A stretch of DNA of 64,000 bases from positions 3,774,626 to 3,838,625 of the forward strand of contig NZ_KE161030.1 in the NCBI RefSeq assembly GCF_000412335.2, read 5' to 3'. The translations under genes were made by a program, and so were the position numbers. This document shows, piece after piece, positions 8,563 to 20,700 of this stretch. The DNA comes from Cedecea davisae DSM 4568. Lineage in GTDB: Bacteria > Pseudomonadota > Gammaproteobacteria > Enterobacterales > Enterobacteriaceae. The notes under the pieces were generated by a model that was given only the letters and a program-made list of their open reading frames with translations, searched no databases and was not told the origin of the DNA. How positions within the stretch are numbered: the stretch's first letter is position 1; every line of letters begins with the position of its first letter.

Positions 8563-10404
8563 TTATTCCCCGGCAAAAATCTCCATCAGGCCGCTGCGCC
8601 GCTCGGTACGGGTCGCGACGGCCTTGCCCAATACGCGTTCGTCGGCATACAGAGATAGCCGCTTACGCGCTCGCGTTATCGCGGTATAAACCAGCTCGCG
8701 CGTGACCACCGGAACAAACTGGTTCGGCAAGACCAGCGCCGCGTGGTCGAACTCAGACCCCTGAGATTTATGCACCGTCATAGCAAAAGCCGTGTCATGC
8801 GCCGGAAGGCGGCTCGGCTGCACCGACTTAAGCGTGCCATCAGGCATCGGGAACCAGACCCGCAGCCCTTCTTCGCGATGCAGAGCAATACCGATATCAC
8901 CGTTAAACAGCCCCAGCGAGCTGTCGTTGCGGGCAATCATCACCGGCCGCCCCTCATACCAGCGCGATTGCGCCTGAGACGGGCGTTGGATCAGCCGGGC
9001 CTGAACCAGCGCCTGCTCAATACGTTCGTTCAGACCGCTTACGCCGAACGGCCCTTCGCGCAGGGCACACAACAGCTGATAGCGGCCAAAAGCACTGAGG
9101 ATAGCCGCCGGTTCCGCACGCTGCCTTACCAGTTGTAAATAGTCGCCATAGCCCGCGACAACGTCAGCGATCATCGCCGTGTAATCTTCCGGCTCAAGAA
9201 GTGGCCGCTGGGAAATATCGCCAAAACCCTGCCCGAACGCCGCTCTTACCTGCTTACTGTCGCTGGCATTAACCGCAAATGCCAGTTGGCCAATGCCGGA
9301 CTGGCTGTCAAAACGGTAACTCTTGCGCAGCAGGCATAGCCCGTCGCGCAGCGAGCTGGCCTGAGTATTTTGCCCCACGGGAACTTCACAGCCGGTTAGC
9401 CGCCGTAATTGCTCCGCTCGTGCTGAGGAATAGCCATCGTTGACGTAGTGGCAGATGTCGCCGAGAACGGCCCCCGCTTCAACCGAGGCCAGCTGGTCGC
9501 GGTCACCGAGGAAAATAACCCGCGCCCGCTCCGGTAGGGCATCAATTAGCCGCGACATCATCGGCAAATCCACCATCGAGGCTTCATCCACCACCAGCAC
9601 GTCGAGGTGCAGCGGGTTGCCCGCGTGGTGACGCAGGCGCTGGCTGTTTGGCTGAGCGCCCAGCAGGCGATGCAGGGTTGAAGCTTCTTCAGGCAGTAAT
9701 TTTTTCTGCTCGTCACTCAGCGGCAGCTGGCGTAATGCGCTGCCTAAAGATTCAGTTAAGCGCGCGGCAGCCTTCCCGGTTGGCGCGGCAAGCTGAATTC
9801 GCAGCGCCTCGCCATCCGAAAGCTGAACCAGCGCGGCCAGCAGCTTTGCTACGGTCGTCGTTTTACCGGTGCCAGGCCCGCCGGAGATAACCGAAATACG
9901 GCGCGTCAGCGCTACCGCCGCGGCAACCTTTTGCCAGTCCGTCTGCTCGCTCACCCCGAACAGCTCATCGAGGCTCTGCCGCAGCTTTGCTTCGTCCAGT
10001 TCAATCGGCTTGTTATGCTCGCCAAAGAACGCTGCCACCCGCCGCTCATTGCTCCACATGCGGTTGAGATACAGGCGGTTGCCGATAAGCTTCAGCGGCG
10101 TAGCCTCTTCGCCCGCGCTTACCACCTTAGAGGCCAGCAGCGCCTCCTTCCAGCCTGCTGGAGAGCCCAGCCCGGCAAAAATCTGCGCCACAAGTTCCGG
10201 ATGCCGCCCGGAAAATACGAATTCGGGCTTCAGGCGCTCCAGCGGGAGGCACACATGCCCTTCGCCCGCATCGTGGCTAAGCAGTGCGGCGGCCAGCATC
10301 ACGACCGGTTGCTTATCGCTCGCGAGCATCATGGCGAATTGTGAGTCCAGCGGCCTGAGGGCTTTTAAAGCCACCGCCCGGTTTAGTAATTCCGACATGC
10401 TCAC
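8563..10404 (-). CDS. recD: Exodeoxyribonuclease V subunit alpha RecD
   Basis: Fast 5'-3' helicase subunit of RecBCD; 613 aa (E. coli 608). The Walker A loop GGPGTGKT is at residues 175-182, motif II is VVDEASMVD, and the C-terminus has [22 protein letters not shown] start at 10404 overlaps the recB TGA by four bases (GTGA) and has ggagg 7 bases upstream, so translation is coupled to recB; an in-frame ATG two codons later is possible. The amino end differs from E. coli, the rest is standard. Confidence 0.96.
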   Translation of the reverse strand: MSMSELLNRAVALKALRPLDSQFAMMLASDKQPVVMLAAALLSHDAGEGHVCLPLERLKPEFVFSGRHPELVAQIFAGLGSPAGWKEALLASKVVSAGEEATPLKLIGNRLYLNRMWSNERRVAAFFGEHNKPIELDEAKLRQSLDELFGVSEQTDWQKVAAAVALTRRISVISGGPGTGKTTTVAKLLAALVQLSDGEALRIQLAAPTGKAAARLTESLGSALRQLPLSDEQKKLLPEEASTLHRLLGAQPNSQRLRHHAGNPLHLDVLVVDEASMVDLPMMSRLIDALPERARVIFLGDRDQLASVEAGAVLGDICHYVNDGYSSARAEQLRRLTGCEVPVGQNTQASSLRDGLCLLRKSYRFDSQSGIGQLAFAVNASDSKQVRAAFGQGFGDISQRPLLEPEDYTAMIADVVAGYGDYLQLVRQRAEPAAILSAFGRYQLLCALREGPFGVSGLNERIEQALVQARLIQRPSQAQSRWYEGRPVMIARNDSSLGLFNGDIGIALHREEGLRVWFPMPDGTLKSVQPSRLPAHDTAFAMTVHKSQGSEFDHAALVLPNQFVPVVTRELVYTAITRARKRLSLYADERVLGKAVATRTERRSGLMEIFAGE

Positions 10405-13400
10405 AGGCTCACCTCCTCAGTCTTCCCGGCAAATAACGCGTCCATCGCCTCAATTAGCTCGACGCCCGGCCTGGTAGCAAAAATGCCCTGCTCCGGTTTC
10501 CCCTGCTCCACCCCACGCAGGAACAGGTAAATCACCCCGCCAAAATGCTGCTGATAGTCATAACCAGCCATGCGGTGGCGCAGGTAGCGGTGTAGCGCCA
10601 GGGTATAAAGCTGATATTGCAGGTCATAGCGATGAGACTGCATCGCTCCGGCCATTGCCTCGCGTGTATAAGCGCTGCTGTCTTCGCCCAGCCAGTTGGA
10701 TTTGTAGTCCAGCAGGTAGTAGCGCCCCTGCCAGCGGAACACCAGGTCGATAAAACCTTTCAACATGCCCTTTACCTGCCGGAAGTCCAGCGGCGGGCAG
10801 CCGGCCGAAAGCGGGTCGTAATGCCGGATCAGTGCGTCCAGGCGCTCCGCCTGCAATTCATGCTCGATGGGTAAATAGAACTCCAGCTCGACCTGCTTCT
10901 CTTTCGGCGAAAGCAAATTCAGGGCCACGCCGGTTTCATTCAGCGGCGCGGCAAGAACTTGTTCGAGCCAGCCGCTCACAACCGGCCGCCACTCTTCGCC
11001 AAAACCCTGGGCGGTTAACTGCTCCGCCACCCATTCGCCATTCACCGGCTGGGTAAAGTCGATGCCTTCAAACAGGCTATGCAGGAAAGTACCCGGCGCA
11101 GCCCCACGCGGGAAGGTATGCGGCGTAAGTAACGGCTCACTTTGCTCAGGCACTTCGCCAACGGCATCGACATCGAGGCGCGGCACAAGATCCAAGACCC
11201 TGCTACTGCCGTGCTGTTGCAGGCCAGAATAGCTGGTCACGCGCCAGTTATCGGCGATTCTCCGGTGAAGCCGACGAGCAGTAAGCTCTGGCAGGACGCT
11301 CGCTTCCGGCTGCCACGGCGTATCCTCGCCCGGCGGCAAAGTTTCAACCTCAATAGCTTCGCTGTTAAGCGCATCAAGAGCCTGTTTCAGCCCTTCGGCA
11401 TCAAGCGCTTCACCTTTTTGCAGCAGGTAGCCCAGCGCGCTGAGATGCAGATCGCTTGCGCCTTTTTTAGCTCGCGTACCGCGAAATAGCGGCGCAACGC
11501 CCATGCTGCAATGCCAGACCGAACGGGTCAGCGCAACATAAAGCAGGCGCAGGTCTTCCGCCAGCCGCTCTTCTTCCGCCAGCCCGAGACTTTCCGCATC
11601 GTTACTTAAGTCCAGCAGCGAGGTGAACGTGGTGCGGTCGTGGTACAGGCCGCTGCTCTGCGGGCGGTAGTTGGCCACAAACGGCAGCCAGACCAGCGGG
11701 TATTCAAGCCCTTTGGATTTATGGATGGTGACGACTTTCACCAGATGCTTATCGCTTTCCAACCGCAGCTGCTGGCTGGAGCTATTGCTGTCCGGCTCGG
11801 CAATCCGCTGTGCCAGCCAGCGCACCAGAGCATGCTCGCTTTCCATCTCACCCGCGGCTTCCTGCAGCAGCTCGCTGATATGTAAAATATCCGTCAGCCT
11901 GCGCTCCCCGCCCGGCGTTGCCAGCAGGTTCTCGGCAATATGCCTTGCCGTAATCAGCGCTCTTAGCATCGGCATTACGCCGCGTTTAAGCCACAGTTCG
12001 CGATAGTTGAAAAACTCTTCAACCAGTCTGTCCCAGGCTAATTCATCTTTGTTCAGCGATTCTATGTCCAGCGCATCCAGCCCCAGCATGCTGGTAGCAA
12101 TGGCGCTGCGCATCGCCGTTTCTATTTCCGGGGCTAATACCGCCTGCAAGATCCACAGCAGTTCTCGCGCCTCTGGGGTGGCAAACACGGAATCACGGTT
12201 AGAAAGATAAACCGAAGGGATATTAAGGGCGCCCAGGGCGTCACGTACGATGGCCGCTTCGCCCCGGCTGCGAACCAGAATGGTCATGTCCGACGCCTGG
12301 AGATTGCGCGACTTTTCCCCCGTCCAGAGCAATGCTTCACCTCGCTGCCCGGCAGTCAGCCAATCGCGAATTTGACGCGCACACTGGGTTGCCATTGCAT
12401 GTTGGTAATCACTTACTCCCGTTCCCTCCCCGGGCTGAAGCCAGAGCTTCATTGCCGCCTGGCTCTCGCCGCGAACGGTAAAGCGCAGGCCGCTATTACG
12501 CGGGGCCGATTTAACCGGCAGGAAGGGAATTTGACGGAACAGGAAAGGGTTATCCACCTGCTGAAAAAGCGTATTAACACCGTCAATCATCGCCGGAGCC
12601 GAGCGCCAGTTAGTGTCCAGCGTATAGTGGGCGCTCACCTCGTGACGCGCTTTCATATAGGTAAAAATATCCGCACCGCGGAAGGCATAAATGGCCTGCT
12701 TCGGGTCACCGATAAGCAGCAGCGCGGTCTGCAGCTGCTTAATATAAAGGCGACGGAAAATACGGTATTGCTGGGGGTCGGTATCCTGAAACTCATCTAT
12801 CATCGCGACCGGGAAGCGCCCGCGAATAGCCTCCGCCAGAGCGTCACCGCCCGGCTGATGCAGCGCTTCATCAAGGCGGCTTAGCATATCGTCAAAGCCC
12901 AGCTCGCCGCGGCGCTTTTTCTCCTGCTGTACGATATAGCGGATTTCCGCCATCGCTCTCGCTATCACCAGGTCACGCAGCGTCAGCGGTTCGGCCAGCA
13001 GAGCATCAATGGCGCTGAACAGGCTATGGCGAGGAACCTCACCCTTTTTGGTTTTCTCTTCCAGCGTGCTCTGGGCGAACTTAGCCAGCGCATCCGGCAG
13101 CTGGTAGCTGGTAGTTTCGAGCTGCGCCCACTGGCCCACAATCTCCAGCCAGTTCGGCAGATGTTTGCTGCTGTAGCTGCGTTTATCCACGCCGGAATCG
13201 CCGATAAGGCTTGCCAGCTCCCCTGCGGCGGCCCGCCATTGCGTTTTTACCCCATCGATAGCGGCAATAATTTTTTCATGCCGCGCCAGCAGCGTCTCGT
13301 TATCTGCCGGAGGCTGCTTCAGCTGCGGCTGCTCGCCCTGCAGCCAGCTATTAATATCCCGCAGCAGGGCTTCCGGCCCCGACCATTCTTCGCTCATCGC

Positions 13401-13946
13401 CTGGGCGACCGGCTTCGGAAGCGGATAACAGTGGCGACGCCAGAAGTCCGCGCAGGCGTGGCGGCGCAGCAAGGACTCATCCTCCAGCAGCTGTTGTTCA
13501 AACAGCATGCCGGACTCAAAGGCGTTAAGGCTCAGCATACGCTGGCAGAAACCGTGAATGGTGAAAATAGCCGCCTCGTCCATTTGCTGCTCGGCAAGCA
13601 GCAAAGTACGGGCTGCCAGCTGTTTATCTTCTATTTCAGAAAGCAGGCTTTGTAGCAGAGGATTTTTGCTGAGGTTACGAATACACGCGATGCGCAATTC
13701 GTGAATATTTGCCCGAATACGGCCACGTAACTCTTCCGTGGCCGCTTCGGTAAAGGTCACAACCAGTAGCTCTTCTACGCCCAGCGGGCGGGGAAAAGCA
13801 TTCTCTCCGCCCAGGCCCAGCAGCAGCCGCAGGTAAAGAGCGGCGATGGTAAATGTCTTACCTGTCCCCGCGGAGGCTTCTATCAACCGTTCGCCGCACA
13901 GCGGCAAACTTAAAGGATCAAGGGGCTGCGCGGTTACATCGGTCAT
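10401..13946 (-). CDS. recB: Exodeoxyribonuclease V subunit beta RecB
   Basis: 3'-5' helicase and nuclease subunit of RecBCD, 1181 aa (E. coli 1180). The UvrD-like Walker A ASAGTGKT is at residues 24-31, motif II is [16 protein letters not shown], and the C-terminal RecB nuclease site is [13 protein letters not shown] place the start at 13946: the ptrA stop and the recB ATG share one base (TAATG), and the N-terminus then begins as in E. coli. The frame stays open upstream only because it runs into ptrA. Confidence 0.97.
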   Translation of the reverse strand: MTDVTAQPLDPLSLPLCGERLIEASAGTGKTFTIAALYLRLLLGLGGENAFPRPLGVEELLVVTFTEAATEELRGRIRANIHELRIACIRNLSKNPLLQSLLSEIEDKQLAARTLLLAEQQMDEAAIFTIHGFCQRMLSLNAFESGMLFEQQLLEDESLLRRHACADFWRRHCYPLPKPVAQAMSEEWSGPEALLRDINSWLQGEQPQLKQPPADNETLLARHEKIIAAIDGVKTQWRAAAGELASLIGDSGVDKRSYSSKHLPNWLEIVGQWAQLETTSYQLPDALAKFAQSTLEEKTKKGEVPRHSLFSAIDALLAEPLTLRDLVIARAMAEIRYIVQQEKKRRGELGFDDMLSRLDEALHQPGGDALAEAIRGRFPVAMIDEFQDTDPQQYRIFRRLYIKQLQTALLLIGDPKQAIYAFRGADIFTYMKARHEVSAHYTLDTNWRSAPAMIDGVNTLFQQVDNPFLFRQIPFLPVKSAPRNSGLRFTVRGESQAAMKLWLQPGEGTGVSDYQHAMATQCARQIRDWLTAGQRGEALLWTGEKSRNLQASDMTILVRSRGEAAIVRDALGALNIPSVYLSNRDSVFATPEARELLWILQAVLAPEIETAMRSAIATSMLGLDALDIESLNKDELAWDRLVEEFFNYRELWLKRGVMPMLRALITARHIAENLLATPGGERRLTDILHISELLQEAAGEMESEHALVRWLAQRIAEPDSNSSSQQLRLESDKHLVKVVTIHKSKGLEYPLVWLPFVANYRPQSSGLYHDRTTFTSLLDLSNDAESLGLAEEERLAEDLRLLYVALTRSVWHCSMGVAPLFRGTRAKKGASDLHLSALGYLLQKGEALDAEGLKQALDALNSEAIEVETLPPGEDTPWQPEASVLPELTARRLHRRIADNWRVTSYSGLQQHGSSRVLDLVPRLDVDAVGEVPEQSEPLLTPHTFPRGAAPGTFLHSLFEGIDFTQPVNGEWVAEQLTAQGFGEEWRPVVSGWLEQVLAAPLNETGVALNLLSPKEKQVELEFYLPIEHELQAERLDALIRHYDPLSAGCPPLDFRQVKGMLKGFIDLVFRWQGRYYLLDYKSNWLGEDSSAYTREAMAGAMQSHRYDLQYQLYTLALHRYLRHRMAGYDYQQHFGGVIYLFLRGVEQGKPEQGIFATRPGVELIEAMDALFAGKTEEVSL

Positions 13947-16831
13947 TATTTCTCGCTTACTAGTGGTAACGTCTGTTGCAGACTGCTCGCGCCCTCCCAG
14001 GTCTTCCACCCGTCAGGTGCTGCGTACTCTGCTTTGCCGTTATGGCTACCGGAAATCTGTGACAGCACCGCCATCCCCTGGGGAGCTATCACCGCCTGGT
14101 GGAAGAAATCTGCCAGCTTTTGCGGCGTCAGTTTCTTAATTTCGGCCACCACTTTATCACGGGAATCAAAAGCTATGTTTCGGCGATCGAAATCTTTGCT
14201 CAGTTGCGAAGCCTCTTCCGCAAGTGTTTGCGGAGCCTGCTGCATTTGGGCAATCATCCCCTGCTGGATCTGGGCGAATTCTTCGGCGCTCATGCCGCGC
14301 AGCTTCTTCTCGATGGTCGGGTAAAACGCTTTAAAACGCTCATAGAGGTAAGCGGGCTGTTTATCGCTGCTTTGCAGCAAGAAGCCTACACCCCACTGAC
14401 GGCCAATCGACATCGGGAAGGCAAATACCGCATAGCCGAGCTGCTCCTGGGTTCTCAGCTGGTTGTAGAACCACGGCTGAATAATTTGCCCCAGCATAGA
14501 GCCGTAGGCGGTGCTGGTTGCTTCGTCATAGCCTTTAGGGACATATACCGCCGCCAGCGCCGAATCCGTGCTGCTTCCGGCTTTCTCAAACATAGCCAAA
14601 TTCTGTTTATCGACCAGCACATCGTCGTTACGGCACCATTCATTACCTTTGGTACCCAGTTGCGTTTTGACGTTTTCCGCAAGCGCCTTAGCCTGCTCCG
14701 GCGACATATTGCCGATGACCATAAATTCTGGCCGGGCGTTGGTTTTCAGCTGTTCACGGTAGTCGAGTACGTCTTTTAAACTCAGGTCCGGCAGCAGCGC
14801 CCGCCGAGTGCTGCGCTCAAAGTACGGCACCTGGGAGACCATCTGCACCGGCGAAATCGCCTGCTCGAAGGCTTTACCCTTTTCTGCCGAATCCATCATC
14901 TGAGCATACCAGGACTTGGCCTGATCCAGCTGTTCCTGAGTCGGCGTGTAGCTGAAATAGCCTTTGAGCAACGCTTCAAATAGCTGCGGTAAACGCTGGG
15001 TGTAGCCGTTAGCGTTGATCATTAATCCGCTGTTGGCATTGGATGAAAAGCCAATGCCGCCGACGGAGGCCTGATTGCTCAGTTCGTCCAGCGCAATACC
15101 CGCCAGATAATCATTGATGGCGAACAGCACCTGGTTTTTGGCGCTATTCATCACCTGCGGATTACGCAGCACCAGGGTGACATCCGCTTTTGGCTCATTG
15201 CCAAAATAGCGGCTTGGCATATACATCACGCGCAGGTCAGGCTCATGAACCAGCAGCTCAGGGTGCGAATATTCCTTCTCTGGCTTATAGAGCGTGAAAT
15301 CATCCGGAATATAGGGGTTCAACTGAGGCAGCGCGAGCTTGATAGCGCCTGCTTTTTGCTGCCAGTCGGTAAAGGTTTCCTGAGGAATTTTATCTACTTC
15401 ATAAGGCGCATCAACAAAGTAGGCCGTTTTGTTATGCGGCTCCTGCGGGCTAATGTACCAAATGCGCGCGTTTTGCGGCGTCATCATATCCAGACGCGCT
15501 TTAATCGCTTCGGGATCGTATTGATCGGCGATATTCGAGGCGTCCAGGGTATGGGAAACCGGCACGCGCAGCATGGTGTCCGCCAGCCACTCGATATAGT
15601 CCATATCACGGGTTATCGACGGGTAGCGGAAATCGAGATCCAGAACATGGGCCAGTTCGTCGAAATAACGCTTGTCGACGCCCTGAGTACGCATTTGGTT
15701 AAGGTAGCTGAAGATGGCTGCCACCACCTGGTCACGGTTGGCAAGGCCTTTATCCGTCAGGGAAACGGAGATGGCAAATACGCCGCTGTTGCCGGTAACC
15801 ATTGGGTCAGAGTCGGCGCGCACGCTCTCCGCAAGCCCTTGTTTTTGCAGCCAGTCAGAAAGCGTGTCATGGCTACGGTTGCCAATCAGGTAGCCTATCA
15901 GCTCGTCGGTTTTGCTGCGGAATTTGTCGCTATTATTGTCGATGCGGAACTCAACGCGTACCACCTTGCGCGGCATCGCCGGGACATAGTGAATAAAAAT
16001 GCCCTTTTGCGCGTCGGTCACTACCGGCACGTCAATCACCGGCTTTTCGATATTTTTATTGGGGACGCGGCCATAGGTTTCTGCGGCAATTTTTGCCAGT
16101 TCCGGCAAAGGCTTATTGCTGTAAATAACCGCCTTCATCAGGTTGGCCGAATAGTATTTATTTCTGAACGCCACCAGCGAATCCAGCAGTTTACTGCCGG
16201 GATTGTCGCGCAGAGTTTCAAGGTTGCCGCCGGAAAAACGCGAGCCGGGGTGCGCCGGATTGATTGTTTCCGCGCTGACCTGGGCCATACGCATACCGTC
16301 GCGCGCACGCGCCATCGTCAATTCTGCATTTACCGCATTACGCTCGCGTTCGGCGTATTGTGCTGCCAGATTAGGCTCAGCAATGGCGTCAGCAAGGCGG
16401 TCTACCGCCCCGTTCAGGGCATCGTTTTCCACTTCAAGATAAAAGGCGGTGCGGTAGGTGGCGGTACTGGCATTGTGGCTGCCACCGTGCTTTTTCAGAA
16501 ACTCAGACAGGCTGTCCGGGTCCGGGTATTTTTTGGAACCCATCAGCGTCATATGTTCGAGGAAATGTGCGAGGCCGAGGTGCGCGTCCGGATCTTCCAG
16601 CGATCCTACTGGAACCACCAGCGCAGACAGCGACTTCACCGCCTGAGGGTCAGAAACCAGCAGTACGGTCATACCGTTATCGAGACGAATAGCCTGATAC
16701 TGACGAGGATCTTTTTCACTTTTACGGATGGAGTCCTGGATGGGCTGCCATCCGCTCTCTGCCTGACTGAAGGGTGCCCAAAGAGCAACGAACAAGAAAA
16801 GCGCGGTAAACCAGGTGCTGCATTTAGGCAT
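13946..16831 (-). CDS. ptrA: Protease III (pitrilysin) PtrA
   Basis: Periplasmic zinc metallopeptidase of the M16 inverzincin family, degrading small proteins; 961 aa (E. coli 962). A signal peptide ends at about residue 24 (SQAES). The inverted zinc motif HFLEH is at residues 89-93. The ATG at 16831 has gagg 7 bases upstream; an upstream TTG is badly spaced. ptrA sits between recC and recB, as in E. coli; its stop overlaps the recB start by one base. Confidence 0.97.
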   Translation of the reverse strand: MPKCSTWFTALFLFVALWAPFSQAESGWQPIQDSIRKSEKDPRQYQAIRLDNGMTVLLVSDPQAVKSLSALVVPVGSLEDPDAHLGLAHFLEHMTLMGSKKYPDPDSLSEFLKKHGGSHNASTATYRTAFYLEVENDALNGAVDRLADAIAEPNLAAQYAERERNAVNAELTMARARDGMRMAQVSAETINPAHPGSRFSGGNLETLRDNPGSKLLDSLVAFRNKYYSANLMKAVIYSNKPLPELAKIAAETYGRVPNKNIEKPVIDVPVVTDAQKGIFIHYVPAMPRKVVRVEFRIDNNSDKFRSKTDELIGYLIGNRSHDTLSDWLQKQGLAESVRADSDPMVTGNSGVFAISVSLTDKGLANRDQVVAAIFSYLNQMRTQGVDKRYFDELAHVLDLDFRYPSITRDMDYIEWLADTMLRVPVSHTLDASNIADQYDPEAIKARLDMMTPQNARIWYISPQEPHNKTAYFVDAPYEVDKIPQETFTDWQQKAGAIKLALPQLNPYIPDDFTLYKPEKEYSHPELLVHEPDLRVMYMPSRYFGNEPKADVTLVLRNPQVMNSAKNQVLFAINDYLAGIALDELSNQASVGGIGFSSNANSGLMINANGYTQRLPQLFEALLKGYFSYTPTQEQLDQAKSWYAQMMDSAEKGKAFEQAISPVQMVSQVPYFERSTRRALLPDLSLKDVLDYREQLKTNARPEFMVIGNMSPEQAKALAENVKTQLGTKGNEWCRNDDVLVDKQNLAMFEKAGSSTDSALAAVYVPKGYDEATSTAYGSMLGQIIQPWFYNQLRTQEQLGYAVFAFPMSIGRQWGVGFLLQSSDKQPAYLYERFKAFYPTIEKKLRGMSAEEFAQIQQGMIAQMQQAPQTLAEEASQLSKDFDRRNIAFDSRDKVVAEIKKLTPQKLADFFHQAVIAPQGMAVLSQISGSHNGKAEYAAPDGWKTWEGASSLQQTLPLVSEK

Positions 16832-16979
16832 TAACAAACCTCGTCTTCACTAACTTACTCATCATTAACAACTTTTTGAAGCAATCCGTAGAACGCCGTT
16901 GTTGTATTTCGCCAGCCCTGAGCAAGAATCGCATCATAAATGAACTCACCGGGCTGTGCAATTTTTATACAATCCTTAT

Positions 16980-19900
16980 TCAGGATTGGTTGAAACGAAA
17001 TAGCGGTAACAGGTAGCGCTCGGCTTCTCTGACAATCGCGTCGTAATACCCGGCGTCCAGCGTACGGTACAAACGTTGCAGCCAGATATCAGAACCTTCC
17101 CCCTCAACCATATGGTTCCCTTCCCACGCAGCCAGCAGTTTATTGCGCGCTTTTTGCTGCGTTTCCTCATCCCATAAAATGGCACTATTTTGCGGGTCAT
17201 AACAGGCTTTTATCCACGCACCGCCGCTGTTGTGCAGCAGGAGCAGCGGCTGGTTAAGGCCTTCTGTATATCCCTCAATCAGTTGCGCCAGATATTCACT
17301 GGCCTCACCCACTTCCAGATGTGGGAAGCGCCATGCTGAATCTTTACGGCCACACATTCGGCTTTCCCCGCCGCCGCCGCTGGCGCACCAGATAAGGTGC
17401 TCAATCCACAGCTGCATTCCGTGGGCAACGCTTAATACCGAAGGGCGCCAGCGTAATAAACCATCGCCCTGTACGTCCGACAGCCACCCCGTCACTCTGG
17501 TTCCGTTGATGAGCAAATCCACTTCACGGCTTTCCCCTTTTTGCCGCTCATCCATCACTTTTTGCGCCAGTAAGCCCATCTCCTCCAGCTGTTTCTCCCA
17601 GAGAATTTCGCCGAATGCGCCGTAGGGTAAAACCCCGGCCGCACGATAGCGCACGAACAATTGCTTAGGATCTTCCTGCTGGACGAGGGTATTAAGCAGC
17701 TGCTGGTTAAGCTGGAAACGGTCCAGAACATCGAGCGTGAACGGCTCCTCATCCGGCAGTTCGGTCTCTTCCAGGCGGAAGTTGACGGCCAGACGCATCT
17801 GGAAGAAAGCTCGTACCGGATGACGCCAGAAGCGCTGAAGCTGCTCAAGGGTAATCTCTTCACGGGCCTCCGGGATTAAAGGCCGGATAAAGTCGGTATG
17901 AGCTTCCCCATGCCCGCTGGCCGCGGGAAGCCACTCTCCGGCAAAGCTTTGCTGCTCGTCTTCGGCAAGGTAGTTTGCGCTATCAAAAGGCGTGCGGGTA
18001 TGGAGCTTAATCAGGTGCTGCTTCACCCGCTCGCTACTGTCGTCGGCGTTGCGGTCGGCATCTCCCGGCAGGTAATGACTGGCGGCCACGTAATCCAGCA
18101 GTTCTTCTACCAGCACAGAGGGGTAGCGCCTGCTGTTATCCTGAATTGAGCGCCCAATGTAGCTGATGTAAAGCCGCTGCTGGGCCGAAATCAACGCCTC
18201 AAGGAACAGGTAGCGGTCATCATCCCGGCGGCTGCGATCGCCGCGCTCAGGGTGCTGGCTCATCAGGTCAAACCCTAATGGCGCAAGCGTGCGGGGATAA
18301 ACACCATCGTTCATCCCCAGCAGGCACACAACCTTGAAGGGAATGGCTCGCATCGGCATCAGGGTACAGAAGTTTACCGGCCCGGCCAGGAAACGCTGGC
18401 TGATACGTTCACTGTCAAGACGCTGGGCCAGATCGTCACGCAGCAGGGTCAGCGGCACAGGCTGCTGATAGACAGCCTCTGTCCCATGTTTAATCATCTC
18501 CTGCCACTGCTGTTCTATCAAAGCCATAGCGGCTTCGGTTTCGCTATCCGGCAGGAAAAAGCTGTTCAGCATCTCTCTGCACAGCGGCAGCCATTCCTCC
18601 AGAGGGCGATCCTCACCCAGCAGCTGCCGCCAGCGATTAAGCTGCATCAGCAACTCCGCCAGCTGCCCTACCAGTTCGGCTATCAGCCCGCTGGACTCAT
18701 CATAAGGCAGCACGGAATCCCAAACGCCGGCCTGGCTTTCCATTGCATAGCCAAGCAGCATGCGCGTTAGCCCGAAGCGCCAGGTATGTTGCCCGGTAGC
18801 GGGAAGATCAAGCTCACGGACGTTATCATCGTCAATGCCCCAGCGGACGCCGGACTCATTTACCCACTTGCGCAGGTAGCGCAGCCCCTCTTCATCAATG
18901 GCAAACCGCGCGGCCAGAGCCGGGACTTCAAGCAGCGCCAGCACATCCTCTGCCCCAAAGCGGCTTTCCGGCAGGCCCAGCAGCAAAATAAACGCCTGCA
19001 GAGCGGGGTGAGCCTGGCGGGCGCGGCGGTCAGAGATGGCAAAGGGCAGCCAGCGCTCGTCCCGGGCGTTGCCAAACACGGCCTGAATAAACGGGCTATA
19101 GCTGTCGATGTCAGCCACCATCACGATGATATCGCGCGGCGTTAGCTCAGGATCGGCCTCCAGCATCGCAAGCAGCTGGTCGTGCAGCACCTCTACTTCC
19201 CGCTGCGGGCTGTGGCACTCATGCAGCGTCAGCGAGCGATCTTGCGGATCAAGCAGCCGTTTACGGTCGCTGCGCTCAAATTCTTCGGCAGTCAGCCCCA
19301 GCACCGCAGAATCTTTAAGCTCCAGCAAGTCATACTGCAGGCCGTGCAGCAGGTTATCCGGCTGCTGATCGACAAAGACGTCTATCTCTTCGAAGCGCTC
19401 CAGCTCGGAGAGCAGGAATGAATAATCTCGCCCCAGCTTGCCCCAGGATGCCAGCAGGGGATTACCCACCTCCTGCTCGCCAAGGTCGTTAAACAGTGAA
19501 GAGGCGCTGTCGTTGTCTTTAAACAGCGGCTGCTGCTCTTCGGCCTGATGCAGCCTACGCCGACGGCTCACCAGCCGGGCAAGAAACGCAGGATCTTTTA
19601 TGTCGCCCCAGTAGTAACGGCAGGGATTGGTGAACAGCACATGCACATCAATATGCTTGCCCAGCGCCTGCAGCGCCTGAAGATAAACCGGCGGTAGCGC
19701 AGAGATGCCGCAGATAAATACGCGAGACGGCAGCCCCGGCGGGCATACGTCGCTGTTTTCAAGCGTGCGGATAAAGCGCTGATAAAGGTTGGCTCGGTGC
19801 CACGCAGGCTGCCCAAGCTGCTCGGTATAGCGCACCAGCTCAGCCCAGAGCGGAGCCTGCCACTGCTGTGACTCTCCGGCCCCGTCAACCAGCTCGCCCT

Positions 19901-20351
19901 TTTCCCAGCGGCTCAGCCAGCCAGGACGATAAACAAGATACTGGTCATAAAGGTCGGCAATACGTGACGCCAGCTGAAACAGCTTTCGGCTACTGTCGTC
20001 TTCCTGAAGATAATGGTTAAGCAGGGTAAATTCCGGTTTGCCCAGCATGGCGGGGATAAGCGTCATCAGCTTCCAGCTCATGCTCTGCTTGTTAAAGGCG
20101 CTTTCTTCAGGGATGCCCGGCAGCACGCGCACAAACATATCCCAGATGAAGCTGGCGGGGAGCGGAAACTTAATATTTGCCGCAATGCCAAACTTTTGTG
20201 CCAGCGTCATTTGCAGCCACTGCGCCATCCCGGTGCTTTGCACCAGCACAACTTCCGGCTCAAAAGGGTCCGGCAGCGGCTGGCGCTCAACAATAAACTC
20301 CATGATAGCTTCCAGCACATCAAGGCGGTTGGAATGATAGACACGCAACAT
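16980..20351 (-). CDS. recC: Exodeoxyribonuclease V subunit gamma RecC
   Basis: Scaffold and Chi-recognition subunit of RecBCD; 1123 aa (E. coli 1122). It has an inactive helicase-like fold and no Walker motif. Start LRVYHSNRLDVLEA and PREIIV-like HQ stretches (RDIIVMVADIDSYSPF) are as in the family. Separated from ptrA by 142 bases, which probably hold the ptrA-recBD promoter, and preceded by ppdC after 7 bases. Full length and intact, so the RecBCD set in this window looks complete. Confidence 0.97.
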   Translation of the reverse strand: MLRVYHSNRLDVLEAIMEFIVERQPLPDPFEPEVVLVQSTGMAQWLQMTLAQKFGIAANIKFPLPASFIWDMFVRVLPGIPEESAFNKQSMSWKLMTLIPAMLGKPEFTLLNHYLQEDDSSRKLFQLASRIADLYDQYLVYRPGWLSRWEKGELVDGAGESQQWQAPLWAELVRYTEQLGQPAWHRANLYQRFIRTLENSDVCPPGLPSRVFICGISALPPVYLQALQALGKHIDVHVLFTNPCRYYWGDIKDPAFLARLVSRRRRLHQAEEQQPLFKDNDSASSLFNDLGEQEVGNPLLASWGKLGRDYSFLLSELERFEEIDVFVDQQPDNLLHGLQYDLLELKDSAVLGLTAEEFERSDRKRLLDPQDRSLTLHECHSPQREVEVLHDQLLAMLEADPELTPRDIIVMVADIDSYSPFIQAVFGNARDERWLPFAISDRRARQAHPALQAFILLLGLPESRFGAEDVLALLEVPALAARFAIDEEGLRYLRKWVNESGVRWGIDDDNVRELDLPATGQHTWRFGLTRMLLGYAMESQAGVWDSVLPYDESSGLIAELVGQLAELLMQLNRWRQLLGEDRPLEEWLPLCREMLNSFFLPDSETEAAMALIEQQWQEMIKHGTEAVYQQPVPLTLLRDDLAQRLDSERISQRFLAGPVNFCTLMPMRAIPFKVVCLLGMNDGVYPRTLAPLGFDLMSQHPERGDRSRRDDDRYLFLEALISAQQRLYISYIGRSIQDNSRRYPSVLVEELLDYVAASHYLPGDADRNADDSSERVKQHLIKLHTRTPFDSANYLAEDEQQSFAGEWLPAASGHGEAHTDFIRPLIPEAREEITLEQLQRFWRHPVRAFFQMRLAVNFRLEETELPDEEPFTLDVLDRFQLNQQLLNTLVQQEDPKQLFVRYRAAGVLPYGAFGEILWEKQLEEMGLLAQKVMDERQKGESREVDLLINGTRVTGWLSDVQGDGLLRWRPSVLSVAHGMQLWIEHLIWCASGGGGESRMCGRKDSAWRFPHLEVGEASEYLAQLIEGYTEGLNQPLLLLHNSGGAWIKACYDPQNSAILWDEETQQKARNKLLAAWEGNHMVEGEGSDIWLQRLYRTLDAGYYDAIVREAERYLLPLFRFNQS

Positions 20352-20358
20352 GAAATCG

Positions 20359-20700
20359 CTACTCCTGACGTTGTTCTGGCCGCGGGCAATCCAGTCTGGA
20401 AAGCTCTGCGGTTCTGCCCTGTGGGCCTGTTACTGTAACGCCGATGCTGACACATCCCAACGAAGATGTCTGCTGCTGCCTCACTTTCCAGGGCATCTGC
20501 AGCGGTGGTGCCTCCGGCTCGGTTTGCTCGCGGGCCAGCCTCCACATCTGCCTGACCTGCCACTGGCTGATAAACCCCTGCTGCAATACCCGGTGATAGC
20601 CCAGCAGCGCCGTCACTACAATGGCAAAAAGCGCCAGCGCGCACAAAACTTCCGGCAGGCTGAACCCCCTTTCACGATGCGCTAGCGCGGCAGGTCGCAT
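20359..20700 (-). CDS. ppdC: Prepilin-like protein PpdC
   Basis: Type IV pilin-like protein, 113 aa. The prepilin peptidase site and hydrophobic stem are visible near the N-terminus: RERGFSLPEVLCALALFA, cleavage expected between G and F, with Glu at +5. It is the last of four overlapping prepilin-like genes and overlaps ygdB by 19 bases. No pilus assembly ATPase or secretin is nearby. The role of this set is unclear in the family. Confidence 0.9.
   Translation of the reverse strand: MRPAALAHRERGFSLPEVLCALALFAIVVTALLGYHRVLQQGFISQWQVRQMWRLAREQTEPEAPPLQMPWKVRQQQTSSLGCVSIGVTVTGPQGRTAELSRLDCPRPEQRQE

Noticed and set aside
15245-16834. Long plus-strand frame (529 codons) opposite ptrA
   Set aside because: Lies completely inside ptrA, which has all conserved residues; this is a shadow caused by codon bias.
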